Source of the DNA: Pseudomonadota bacterium
Lineage (GTDB): Bacteria > Bdellovibrionota_B > Oligoflexia > Oligoflexales > Bin106
Assembly (NCBI GenBank): GCA_026710525.1
Contig: JAPOQT010000190.1
Location: forward strand, 1 to 12,292
Direction: 5' to 3'
Length of the DNA: 12,292 nt
The notes beneath the pieces are model-generated. The model saw only the letters and a list, made by a program, of their open reading frames with translations, had not been told where the DNA came from and searched no databases. Both the position numbers and the translations under genes were made by a program. Position 1 is the first letter of the stretch. Every line of letters starts with the position of its first letter. Shown here one piece after another: positions 1 to 7,339 of the stretch.

Positions 1-348
<348 letters not shown>

Positions 349-471
349 TATTTCTTCTTTCTCTCCATTTGGCAAAGCAAAAAGACAATCTTGAGATGGT
401 ATATGTATGTTTTTATTATGAGCAATTTTCGACTAGGATCGAATGGTCCTTAGTTATGTATGACAGTTGAT
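349..471 (+). other. 23S-5S internal transcribed spacer
   Basis: This stretch of about 120 bp between the two rRNAs is AT-rich and holds no tRNA cloverleaf or ORF. An imperfect inverted repeat (ACTAGGATC at 431-439 against GGTCCTTAGT at 446-455, one bulged base) could be a processing stem, but the support is weak. The two rRNAs are presumably co-transcribed. Confidence 0.75.
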
Positions 472-594
472 TCTGGTGGCTGTGTTTATAGAGAAGGGGA
501 AATACCTGTTTCCATCCCGAACACAGAAGTCAAGCCCTTCATCGGCGGTGGTACTGCACTATTAAGTGTGGGAGAGCCGCAAGATGCAGCCCCA
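472..594 (+). rRNA. 5S ribosomal RNA
   Basis: The sequence has the 5S core CCATCCCGAACACAGAAGT (about 512-530), followed by the GGCGGTGGTACTGC region and the GTGGGAGAGCCGCAAGATGC 3' part. The 5' TGGTGGCTG and 3' CAGCCCCA arms can form the closing stem I, partly through G-U pairs. The length of about 120 nt is normal. The ends are set by this stem and may be off by a few bases. It is the last gene of the rRNA operon, directly followed by a terminator. Confidence 0.95.
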
Positions 595-602
595 TTTAAA
601 TT

Positions 603-629
603 AAACCCTCCTTAACCGGAGGGTTTTTT
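603..629 (+). terminator. Intrinsic terminator of the rRNA operon
   Basis: A perfect 9-bp stem (AAACCCTCC at 603-611 with GGAGGGTTT at 618-626) encloses a 6-nt loop TTAACC and runs into a T-tract (624-629). It lies 8 bp after 5S rRNA and is a textbook Rho-independent terminator for the rrn transcript. Confidence 0.95.
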
Positions 630-671
630 ATTGAATGATGTTTTATAGTTAAATAGATTTAAAGAAACATC

Positions 672-700
672 TTGAAAAAAACTCTTAGTTAAGTTATAAG
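672..700 (+). promoter_or_regulatory. Candidate sigma-70-type promoter for jag-mnmE
   Basis: TTGAAA (672-677) and TATAAG (695-700) are separated by 17 nt, close to consensus in both boxes and at the ideal spacing. It lies just past the rRNA terminator. If it drives jag, the leader is about 415 nt long; no equally good promoter was found nearer the gene. Assignment to jag is an inference. Confidence 0.55.
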
Positions 701-1097
701 CTCAAACAGGTGGGAAATAAGTGAGAATGGATCATCTTACTTTAAAATCTTAAGTAATTACCCACACAGTGTTACACAATCTAGATGTCCATAGAAAAAG
801 TTTGATGGTTGGTAAAGACTAGCTGTTCTATGGGATAAAATCTTAAAGTGGAGATATACGGGAAGTGGTTAAATAAAATCTGAAAGCATACCCACACCAC
901 AGTATTGCCAGGAATAAAGTAGGTAGGCAAGTTAGTTAGAGTAACGTTAAAGCTATCAGTTACGTGGAGTTATTTCAACCCAAGCGTGATGTTTTAGCAG
1001 CGGACAAGTGATAGAAGTTTGGTATGAAAGAGTATCCCTGACAGCAGCCATTAACAAGCTAACGTCATCAGAAATCATTTAACCTTAAAGCCCATAT
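701..1097 (+). other. Long gene-free leader or intergenic region upstream of jag
   Basis: No ORF with coding character, tRNA or terminator is visible here. In many bacteria jag is preceded by yidC (often with rpmH and rnpA), and none of these is recognisable here. The stretch has a small inverted repeat (TTACTT 737-742 / AAGTAA 752-757) and imperfect direct repeats, listed separately. If the promoter at 672-700 is used, all of this is transcribed as the jag 5' leader. Confidence 0.5.
744..908 (+). repeat. Imperfect direct repeats (AAAATCT..AA and TACCCACAC)
   Basis: The block at 744-775 (AAAATCTTAAG, then TTACCCACACAGTG) recurs in altered form at 875-908 (AAAATCTGAAAG, then ATACCCACACCACAGT). 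A further copy of only the first half, ATAAAATCTTAAAG, is at 835-848 and matches 873-886 at 13 of 14 positions. These could be relics of a short duplication or binding sites. No function is known to me. Confidence 0.4.
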
Positions 1098-1118
1098 CTC
1101 CATTCAAAAAAATGGAGG
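1098..1118 (+). promoter_or_regulatory. Hairpin covering the jag ribosome binding site
   Basis: CTCCATT (1098-1104) pairs perfectly with AATGGAG (1111-1117) across a 6-nt loop CAAAAA. The 3' arm holds most of the Shine-Dalgarno sequence GGAGG (1114-1118), which sits 5 nt before the ATG at 1124. The same placement decides the jag start: the upstream ATG at 1112 lies inside the SD arm and is not a credible start. The fold would hide the ribosome binding site and could tune jag-mnmE translation. The pairing is directly visible; regulation is inferred. Confidence 0.6.
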
Positions 1119-1123
1119 CGCGT

Positions 1124-1849
1124 ATGACCAAAGTGACCGTTACAGGGAAAAACTTAGATCTCGCCATTATGAAAGCAGCATCAGAGCTTGCGATTCCCCG
1201 CTCTGATGTTGCGTATCAGTTGCAAAAAGAAAGCAGTGGTTTTTTAGGTTTAGGTAAAAAAATCACCATTGAAGCCTGGCAGCGTGCCAAATCAGGGGCA
1301 AAAAAGCTTGGCCGTCATGTGGAGTCACGTTCTTCATCTGAGGCTATGTCTGAGGAACAAACAACAGAAATTATCTCTGGTCTGAGCGACTATCTACGCC
1401 AGATTCTCTCCTATGGCTTTGGTCTAAAAGCTGAAATATCAGTTAAAAAAGATGTTTCCTTAGAAGGTCAAAGGGTGATCTTTAATGTGGCTTCAGAAGA
1501 GTTCGCCGACTTGCTGATGAGTGATCTGCTGCTTGCTGATTCTTTAGAGCACCTCCTCAGAAAACAGCCTAGACACATTAAAAGAGAGTTACCATTTAAG
1601 ATTTTTATTGATGGCCAGTTTCGCAGATTCACGAGAGAATCAAAAATTCTTGATCATGCCAAATCTGTGGCGGATGAGGTGGTAAAAACCGGAGAGTCTG
1701 CGACATTAGACTATGACAGCTCATACGACCGAAAAATGATCCACTTAGTTTTGCAAAGTGATCATCGTGTACGCTCAAAATCAGAGGGTCATAGAGCGCG
1801 TAAAAAAGTCGTTATTTCCCCCATAATCACTGGCGATGACCAGAGCTAA
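1124..1849 (+). CDS. jag: Jag/KhpB-family RNA-binding protein (Jag_N, degenerate KH, R3H)
   Basis: A 241-residue protein of the Jag (SpoIIIJ-associated, KhpB) family, a cytoplasmic single-stranded RNA binder. The N-terminal Jag_N domain is clear (MTKVTVTGKNLDLAI at residues 1-15, then SSGFLGLGKK). The C-terminal R3H domain is also clear: AKSVADEVVKTG, then YDRKMIH with the R-x3-H signature, then SEGHRARKKVVISP near the end. The middle should be a KH domain with a GKxG-type loop, but the matching stretch reads FADLLMSDLLLADSLEHLL and has no GxxG. RNA binding may therefore rest mainly on R3H. The start at 1124 is chosen because GGAGG lies 5 nt upstream, partly within a hairpin. Its stop lies 15 bp before mnmE, so the two form an operon. 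The usual upstream partner yidC is absent; the neighbour is the rRNA operon. Confidence 0.88.
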   Translation: MTKVTVTGKNLDLAIMKAASELAIPRSDVAYQLQKESSGFLGLGKKITIEAWQRAKSGAKKLGRHVESRSSSEAMSEEQTTEIISGLSDYLRQILSYGFGLKAEISVKKDVSLEGQRVIFNVASEEFADLLMSDLLLADSLEHLLRKQPRHIKRELPFKIFIDGQFRRFTRESKILDHAKSVADEVVKTGESATLDYDSSYDRKMIHLVLQSDHRVRSKSEGHRARKKVVISPIITGDDQS

Positions 1850-1864
1850 ATTGAGGCGCTAACA

Positions 1865-3325
1865 ATGGCTCAAGCAGTAGAGTATCAGCCAGCTATCATC
1901 TGTGCGGTCACTCCTCGGTTATCTTGTGCTGTTGCTATGATACGGTGTTCTGGTGAGTCGTGTCATGAGTTACTGAGACCTTGCCTGCGATTTGCCAAAA
2001 CATTATCTCCCAAGGATTGGCCATTACACGACCGTAAGATGCTTCGCTGTGAAGTCATTGACCCTGAAAGGGGTGAGGTGATTGATGATGGTCTTTGTGT
2101 CTTTTTCAAAGGACCAAACTCTTATACTGGCGAGGATGTTTGTGAGTTGTATATTCATGGTGGTTTATATCTTGTGGACAGTGTGATTAAGGTCTGCTTA
2201 CGTCTTGGTTTTAGGGCATCAGAGCCGGGAGAATTTACGAGAAGAGCTTATCTCGCTGGCAAAATTGATCTCACACAAGCTGAAGGGATTAGGGAGCTCA
2301 CAGAGGCTACTTCTGAGAGTCAGTGGAGGGCGGCTCGCACTTTGGTCCGTGGTGCTCTTAGAGAACATATCGAGTCAATTAGAACAAAGATTATTCATAT
2401 TCGTTCATTAATTGAAGCGTCGATCGATTTTCCTGAAGAATCTGACACACAAAACCTTCATCAATCCGAATATTTGTTATTGATCCGTGAGCTGCGCAAG
2501 GAGCTCCTCGAACTGCAAATAACCTATCCTTCTGGTCGAGTGGCTACTCATGGCTTACAGGTTGTGCTGTGTGGCCGGGCCAATGCTGGAAAATCGTCAT
2601 TAATGAATGCTTTAGCAGGAAAATCGCGCTCAATTGTTACTGATACCCCAGGAACGACAAGAGACTATCTTGATGTATCTTTGTTAATTCGTGGCCATAA
2701 AGTCATTGTTTACGATACGGCAGGGCTCAGGCAACCCCTACAAGTGCCTCAGAAGTTAGGGTGGGATGGAATACCCGAGGCGGAAATCATCGCCATCAAA
2801 AAAACATTATCACTTGCATTAAAGGCTGATCTTGTGATTGTGGTGCAACCAAACACGGATGCTTCGCCCCTATCCCTTACTGATTATCTGTCTTGTTATG
2901 GTGATGATCTTGGTTTTTCAGGAGCACAGATCTCCGCCCCGATGCTTCAGGTACGGACCTTCGGTGATCAAATCACTGAGCCTCCCGCCTGGGGAGAGGA
3001 TTCGGATGTGGTGGTCGCCTTAGGTCCAGACCAGCCACCTCAAGGTATTGAGCCTCTTAAAGCTAAGATCGCCAGGATTGCCAGTCAGTCTTCTGTACTA
3101 CTGAATCCCGAGGTGTTTATCTGTACACCAAGACAAAAAATGGCGATTGATCAAGCCTTGTTAAATATGAATCAGGCTCTTCAGCTAGCGGAAACAGATG
3201 ACTATGAGGAACTGTTAGCTTATGAAATGAAAAACGTGAGTGACTCCTTAGATTCGATTTTAGGCAACATCACAACAGATGATCTCCTCGATCAAATGTT
3301 TTCACAGTTTTGCTTGGGCAAGTAA
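1865..3325 (+). CDS. mnmE: tRNA uridine-5-carboxymethylaminomethyl modification GTPase MnmE (divergent)
   Basis: MnmE (TrmE) works with MnmG to modify the wobble U34 of certain tRNAs, using tetrahydrofolate-bound one-carbon units and GTP hydrolysis. At 486 residues it is slightly longer than the usual 450-460. The N-terminal domain has GPNSYTGEDVCELYIHGG (83-100) and EPGEFTRRAYLAGKIDLTQA (120-139). The G domain has G1 GRANAGKSS (237-245, with the potassium-loop Asn240), G2 TPGTTRD (261-267) and G3 DTAGLR (284-289). The C-terminus ends FCLGK, retaining the conserved Cys483. Two parts are odd. Where NKxD should be, the sequence reads VRTFGD (363-368). The segment after DTAGLR lacks the usual D-x-VE-x2-GI pattern and carries an insertion (QPLQVPQKLGWDGIPEAE). 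GTP selectivity or hydrolysis may be altered. SD GAGG is 8 nt before the ATG. Family assignment is secure; activity is uncertain. Confidence 0.93.
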   Translation: MAQAVEYQPAIICAVTPRLSCAVAMIRCSGESCHELLRPCLRFAKTLSPKDWPLHDRKMLRCEVIDPERGEVIDDGLCVFFKGPNSYTGEDVCELYIHGGLYLVDSVIKVCLRLGFRASEPGEFTRRAYLAGKIDLTQAEGIRELTEATSESQWRAARTLVRGALREHIESIRTKIIHIRSLIEASIDFPEESDTQNLHQSEYLLLIRELRKELLELQITYPSGRVATHGLQVVLCGRANAGKSSLMNALAGKSRSIVTDTPGTTRDYLDVSLLIRGHKVIVYDTAGLRQPLQVPQKLGWDGIPEAEIIAIKKTLSLALKADLVIVVQPNTDASPLSLTDYLSCYGDDLGFSGAQISAPMLQVRTFGDQITEPPAWGEDSDVVVALGPDQPPQGIEPLKAKIARIASQSSVLLNPEVFICTPRQKMAIDQALLNMNQALQLAETDDYEELLAYEMKNVSDSLDSILGNITTDDLLDQMFSQFCLGK

Positions 3326-3640
3326 GATCCTGATTTCAGGGCCAGCTTAACCACCATAACTCTTTGCTGTTTTCTTGTGAGTCGCGTTATTGATATTGAA
3401 TGTCATGTTTTTGAGGAGAGTGATAACATCCTAACTATTACCCCCCTGGACTTTACAAAGTTTTTAATTTTGACCATGTCCATCTTTATTTCTCATAACC
3501 GGTTTACGCTTAAGAATATTTTGTGATGAAGAGACAACACCAAAAGTTTCAGGGTGCTGGCATTCAACTCACAGAGGATATTGATGACTATCCCATGTGC
3601 TCTCTACTTGTCTAACCCATGATGTCAACTAAAATTTTTC
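3326..3640 (+). other. Gene-free gap after mnmE
   Basis: Roughly 315 bp with no supported gene. Only a short inverted repeat CCTGATTTCAGG follows the mnmE stop, without a T-tract, so no clear terminator is seen. A 29-codon ORF (3526-3615) lacks an SD and any recognisable motif. mnmG, which follows mnmE in some bacteria, is not here. Confidence 0.5.
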
Positions 3641-3670
3641 TTGAATAATCCGACAAGAATGTGGTATAAT
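3641..3670 (+). promoter_or_regulatory. Promoter of the lipoprotein gene (extended -10)
   Basis: TTGAAT (3641-3646) and a perfect TATAAT (3665-3670) are 18 nt apart, with TGG directly before the -10 giving an extended -10 element. Transcription should begin near 3677, about 80 nt before the gene. The 11-mer ATGTGGTATAA at 3659-3669 recurs exactly in the promoter at 7202-7229. Confidence 0.75.
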
Positions 3671-3673
3671 CGC

Positions 3674-3687
3674 CCCCAGTCTTGGGG
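3674..3687 (+). promoter_or_regulatory. Short GC hairpin at the 5' end of the lipoprotein transcript
   Basis: CCCCA and TGGGG form a perfect 5-bp stem around GTCT, right at the predicted transcription start. There is no T-tract, so it is unlikely to be a terminator. It may protect the 5' end of the mRNA or pause the polymerase. The pairing is visible; the role is a guess. Confidence 0.35.
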
Positions 3688-3759
3688 CACTATTTTTAGG
3701 TAGTCTCAGGACAGCTAGGATACAAGATTCGATTCATATAATATAAGAAAGGCTATGTT

Positions 3760-4659
3760 ATGCTTACCCCCCAGAAATTTCGATCATTTAATGTCTATTG
3801 TGGACTGATAGCTTTAGCCATGGTGATCATCACAAGTGGTTGTCGAACTAGTAGTGGCGCTGGCAAACTCACAACCACTAATATATCCGGACCAAATGAC
3901 AACGCATGTATGAACGAAGGTAATGCTGTTATTAATGTTTTTGATAAACAAAAATCATTTCGTTTAGTTGATGGCACTGATGCTTTCTTTGTTGTTAAAA
4001 ACGCTTATCTCAATAAACTATCTTTCGATGATTCTCAGTTACCTGATTATACTCCAGGCAAAGCGGTAGTTGTGGGATTTAATTCATCAGGTACAGCTGC
4101 TTTGAGTAAACTCGCAGAGACCGCCCCTGAAAAGCAAGTGGGCACTGTTGAGGTGACATCCCTTAAGGACTTCACAGATAGTGACAAAGAATTACGAAAA
4201 AGCGCATTAACCGAAACCATGCTATCTAATACCTTAATCCTCAAAGAGCTAGCCAACACAACCGAAAGTGAATCAGGAACAGGCAAAACCATGTTTACTG
4301 TTCCATTCGACCAACTGGGTAAACATGTCGTTTACCAAGGAAAATATCTTATGCATGATGATAATCAGGTTGTGGGAGATCGCGCTTTAATTCTCACCAC
4401 TCGGCATATCAAAGGTCCGGTATTAAGCCATCTCTTGTTTGCTCAAAGATACTTTAAAGATGTTCTTTTGTATAAAACAAGAGATTCAGCTAATGATATA
4501 ACAGAAAGCCTGAGGATTTCGAATCCTAGTTCTTATTTCCATCATGTTGATGCTTTTGTACTAAGCGAGTACAACTCTTGCCTCGGAGTGTATCAAGCAG
4601 ATGATGGCGAATTATTAGCACCACTTACCTTGGTACTCAGTGATAGGGCTGGCGAATAG
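3760..4659 (+). CDS. Putative lipoprotein of unknown function
   Basis: I do not recognise this 299-residue protein. Its N-terminus is a lipoprotein signal: basic n-region (QKFR), hydrophobic core GLIALAMVIIT, then the lipobox TSGC with Cys28 as the lipidated residue. It should be anchored in a membrane facing the periplasm or cell surface. The mature part is polar and rich in Ser, Thr and Asp, opening with a Ser/Gly/Thr-rich flexible stretch (RTSSGAGKLTTTNISG). There is a Cys in NDNACMNEG and one near the end in EYNSCLGVYQ, which could form a disulfide. No enzyme motif is visible. An AAAGG-type SD lies 7 nt before the ATG, and a strong promoter is at 3641-3670. It stands as a single-gene unit and converges with the next gene across 49 bp, in which no strong terminator was found. 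Confidence 0.8.
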   Translation: MLTPQKFRSFNVYCGLIALAMVIITSGCRTSSGAGKLTTTNISGPNDNACMNEGNAVINVFDKQKSFRLVDGTDAFFVVKNAYLNKLSFDDSQLPDYTPGKAVVVGFNSSGTAALSKLAETAPEKQVGTVEVTSLKDFTDSDKELRKSALTETMLSNTLILKELANTTESESGTGKTMFTVPFDQLGKHVVYQGKYLMHDDNQVVGDRALILTTRHIKGPVLSHLLFAQRYFKDVLLYKTRDSANDITESLRISNPSSYFHHVDAFVLSEYNSCLGVYQADDGELLAPLTLVLSDRAGE

Positions 4660-4708
4660 TCAAGTGGGATAAGGTAAGAGGTCAAGAGTCTTATTATTAT
4701 TTTATATT

Positions 4709-7078
4709 TTAATTCTCAGAAGACTCGCAAAATTGGGTTTTAGCCCTATTGAAACTGGGGTCCACAGTGAGAGCGGGGTCAGTGCACAAATCATACTGTT
4801 CGTAGTCTCGAGCTCGCGCTGACCTCGAAGGATTACCATCCATACTAACTTCTAGACCACAAATCTTACTCGTCTCGTCTCTAGTTGGTAGCAGCCCCAA
4901 CTTGTCTAGAATATTGGAACTCTCGAATGTATTAAACTCCTCACTCAAAACACAAGTCCGAGCTCTCACTTGATTTTGAGCAGCAGGAAGGCTGAATATA
5001 TTATCTGACGAGCGGTCATAGTTGAGACTATAGTGACACTCGCCTCCGTGGCCTGTTTGTTTTTGTTGATGATGAAGCTGGCCATCGATAATCCATAGCG
5101 GTCGATAAGGTGTGCCTGCATAAGGGCGTACCGTATAAGATAATGCATTTGATGACCTCGTCGGTCTACCAGAGCCGCCAGTTATTCCACTCAGCAGGCG
5201 CTGCAGTAGCCACGTCTCTTCTGGCACCTGATTAGCTAGAATATGGCCAGGCCCTCTGATATCGAGTAAATGTGCATGAGGTTTATAACCATGGGTATCT
5301 TCCGAAGTAGGCTTAACGGATCTTAACTGTTTACTAAATGGTTCGTATGAGTGACAATGCGTAAATCCATGACCTTCTGTAACCCACTGTCCATTCTTTT
5401 CGCCTGCTGAGTCTTGCCCAGCACAATCAGGGCTTTGTAAGTTCACCTGACCATCAGCCCGAAGATTATTATCTGGTACCCGCGGCTGATGATGGTGGTC
5501 GCAATAATCACTTAGGCCTGAATCTGATGACTCTGCACACTCAGGATCAACGACAAACGAGGTATCTTTGTGCCCGCCCCGTATATGTGCAAAACCATTA
5601 TCTCTATGTTCATCACTTCCCCCAGGTGTCTGCCTTCCATCAGGTGTCTTCCGATATTGAAATAATCTATGCCACCTTTGTTGCTGACCACTGCCGGGAG
5701 CGCAGTATTTTTGCACGGGAGTTATACCTGCCCCACATAAATCATTCCCTTGCGAAGGTTGCCATGAGCATTCAACACCATACTCCCCACGATTTTTAAA
5801 AACCTTACATGTTCTACCTGACAAAGGGGGCACTGTCGTTTTAACTGGTTCCTTAGCAATTTTTGGCTTCGATGTTATATGTCTCGTGCCAAACTCAGTA
5901 CCACTTTCTATTGCACAGTGACCACTGGCTACTTCTGCGTGCGACACCCAAAAAGTTGTGGCATCAAAAAACGTTTTACCAAGCTTGTTACTGTTACCTT
6001 GTTCTGGCCTGTTGTAGGCACCCTGATGCCCTGCACATTTCAGTTGTACTTCACGAAGGGTAATAATATCCCTTGCAGGTTTGTGAGTAATAAATGATTC
6101 GGTGCTAGCGCTTCCAATATAGGACCTAATATTTAAGAGAGCCTCCGAATGAGATAACGAGCTCTCATTGGTATCATAAGGACGCCGGTAATATTTCACA
6201 GCCTGAAAGCTGGTTAACATATTCCAATAACGCGCTACCAGAGGTGGTATTTTTGGATTCCGAGAATAATCGTAATAACGGCGGTAAAGATAATTCGCTT
6301 TCACCACACCACCATAGATCTTGTTAGCAGTAATTCTATTATTAGGGAATCGATCACCTGCTTTTTTAATGGGGCTATCATTAGCACTACAATTATGGTT
6401 GATTTGCTCACGTGCCTTGATCATATGATGGGCAATATTGTGAACACCACCTTCAGCCGTTAGTAAGGTGTCCAAACGCTCTTTTAACTGATTTTCAGTA
6501 GGAGTGCCTTCGAAACCTTCTAACGCCTTATCAACCGCAGCTTTACACGCCTTTTTTACCCACTGCCGACCCGTTTTACCACGATCATTTAAAGTGTCCT
6601 GAAACACAGCACTGACTTGATTGGTGCAAGAATTTGGCTCAGGCCTTTGATTATAAAGAAAACGACTATTTAACCATGTTTTCTGTTCTTTAAAACGACA
6701 TGCATAAGGTTTTCTTGCTGCCTCAATTTTCTCACCAGCTGTTGATGTTATTGATTCACAATGATCTCTTGCCACCTTATCTCGTAGAGTCTGCACAGGT
6801 CTAGGCAAATCTCGCTTAGGAGTGGCTGGCACCTTACTCGTACTTGGTGGCGTCGATGCTGGCTCAGCAGGAGGATCTGGCTTAGGTATAGGAAAATTTT
6901 TCTTGGCAGCAGCATCGTCGATGGGGGCCACAGTAGGTGCATCAGCAGAACAACCCCGAAAAGTGATCACAGCTACGCCAACTATCAACATAAGAGCGGA
7001 ACATAATACGTAGTGCCTTATCATGGCACCAAAATATAATGCTTTTGTATTTATTACCTTACGAGAAATTGCCCACAT
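4709..7078 (-). CDS. Large exported protein of unknown function with Pro-rich linker
   Basis: I do not recognise this protein of about 770-790 residues. A signal or anchor segment is visible (MIRHYVLCSALMLIVGVAVI, followed by TFRGCSADAP); the FRGC sequence is a poor lipobox, so signal peptidase I cleavage or a retained anchor is as likely. A Pro/Ala/Ser-rich linker follows (PKPDPPAEPASTPPSTSK), then a long region with scattered Cys (DHCESI, YACRF, NSCTNQ, HNCSAND, KCAGHQ, GHCAIE, EVECS near TCKVF), which suggests disulfides in an oxidising compartment. The C-terminal half is rich in His, Gly, Ser and Asp. Three starts are possible: TTG 7084, ATG 7078, ATG 7024. None has a strong SD; 7024 gives the most compact signal peptide, and 7078 is reported as the first ATG. 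It is transcribed divergently from a small regulator-like gene that could control it. No frameshift was seen across its length. Confidence 0.7.
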   Translation of the reverse strand: MWAISRKVINTKALYFGAMIRHYVLCSALMLIVGVAVITFRGCSADAPTVAPIDDAAAKKNFPIPKPDPPAEPASTPPSTSKVPATPKRDLPRPVQTLRDKVARDHCESITSTAGEKIEAARKPYACRFKEQKTWLNSRFLYNQRPEPNSCTNQVSAVFQDTLNDRGKTGRQWVKKACKAAVDKALEGFEGTPTENQLKERLDTLLTAEGGVHNIAHHMIKAREQINHNCSANDSPIKKAGDRFPNNRITANKIYGGVVKANYLYRRYYDYSRNPKIPPLVARYWNMLTSFQAVKYYRRPYDTNESSLSHSEALLNIRSYIGSASTESFITHKPARDIITLREVQLKCAGHQGAYNRPEQGNSNKLGKTFFDATTFWVSHAEVASGHCAIESGTEFGTRHITSKPKIAKEPVKTTVPPLSGRTCKVFKNRGEYGVECSWQPSQGNDLCGAGITPVQKYCAPGSGQQQRWHRLFQYRKTPDGRQTPGGSDEHRDNGFAHIRGGHKDTSFVVDPECAESSDSGLSDYCDHHHQPRVPDNNLRADGQVNLQSPDCAGQDSAGEKNGQWVTEGHGFTHCHSYEPFSKQLRSVKPTSEDTHGYKPHAHLLDIRGPGHILANQVPEETWLLQRLLSGITGGSGRPTRSSNALSYTVRPYAGTPYRPLWIIDGQLHHQQKQTGHGGECHYSLNYDRSSDNIFSLPAAQNQVRARTCVLSEEFNTFESSNILDKLGLLPTRDETSKICGLEVSMDGNPSRSARARDYEQYDLCTDPALTVDPSFNRAKTQFCESSEN

Positions 7079-7155
7079 AATCAAATCACTACTTTGCTTT
7101 AAAACTTAATTATAGTCGCTGATAAACAAAAATATTAACTTAGTAATCCAATGTC

Positions 7156-7184
7156 ATTATACCTAATCGGAAATCTAACATGTT
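7156..7184 (-). promoter_or_regulatory. Candidate promoter for the large exported protein gene
   Basis: On the minus strand a perfect TATAAT lies at 7161-7156, but the -35 (AACATG, 7184-7179, 17-nt spacing) is weak. That -35 overlaps the palindrome AACATGTT (7177-7184), a possible operator. A second TATAAT at 7114-7109 has no good -35. The weak -35 would fit an activated promoter, but this is an inference. Confidence 0.4.
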
Positions 7185-7201
7185 TTCAGTAATAAATTTT
7201 C

Positions 7202-7229
7202 TTGATTTTAAAAAATGATGTGGTATAAG
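7202..7229 (+). promoter_or_regulatory. Promoter of the winged-helix-like gene (extended -10)
   Basis: TTGATT (7202-7207) and TATAAG (7224-7229) have a 16-nt spacer, with TGG directly before the -10. ATGTGGTATAA (7218-7228) matches the lipoprotein promoter at 3659-3669 exactly. It sits back to back with the minus-strand promoter at 7156-7184. Confidence 0.6.
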
Positions 7230-7248
7230 TTGTTTAAAGTTGTTAAAA

Positions 7249-7271
7249 ATCCCTATTTTAATAATAGGGAT
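7249..7271 (+). promoter_or_regulatory. Perfect 9-bp leader hairpin
   Basis: ATCCCTATT (7249-7257) pairs perfectly with AATAGGGAT (7263-7271) around the loop TTAAT. The 3' arm contains AGGG, which would be the SD for an ATG at 7277. If that start is used, the hairpin masks its SD; if translation starts at 7340, the hairpin is simply part of the leader. No T-tract follows, so it is not an ordinary terminator. Confidence 0.5.
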
Positions 7272-7339
7272 GAATTATGACCAGCTCAGATGAGCTTGTG
7301 ACAGACAAAATTTTTGCTAGTTATTGGGAGGCTAATATT

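Noticed and set aside
349..471. Possible tRNA gene in the 23S-5S spacer
   Set aside because: No cloverleaf, T-loop consensus (GTTCGANNC type) or CCA end could be found.
1112..1123. ATG 1112 as jag start
   Set aside because: It lies inside the SD-containing hairpin arm, has no SD of its own, and family N-termini begin at the equivalent of ATG 1124.
3329..3340. CCTGATTTCAGG as terminator of mnmE
   Set aside because: The loop is too small (2 nt unless pairs open) and no T-tract follows.
3526..3615. 29-codon ORF (MKRQHQKFQGAGIQLTEDI...) between mnmE and the lipoprotein gene
   Set aside because: No SD, no recognisable motif, and such short ORFs are expected by chance.
4660..4708. Shared terminator between the convergent lipoprotein and large exported protein genes
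   Set aside because: Only a 5-bp ATAAG/CTTAT pairing with a long loop is visible; it is AT-rich but not a convincing hairpin.
5527..6097. Plus-strand ORFs within the large minus-strand exported protein gene
   Set aside because: They are frame shadows of the long minus-strand gene, have no SD and show no domain character.
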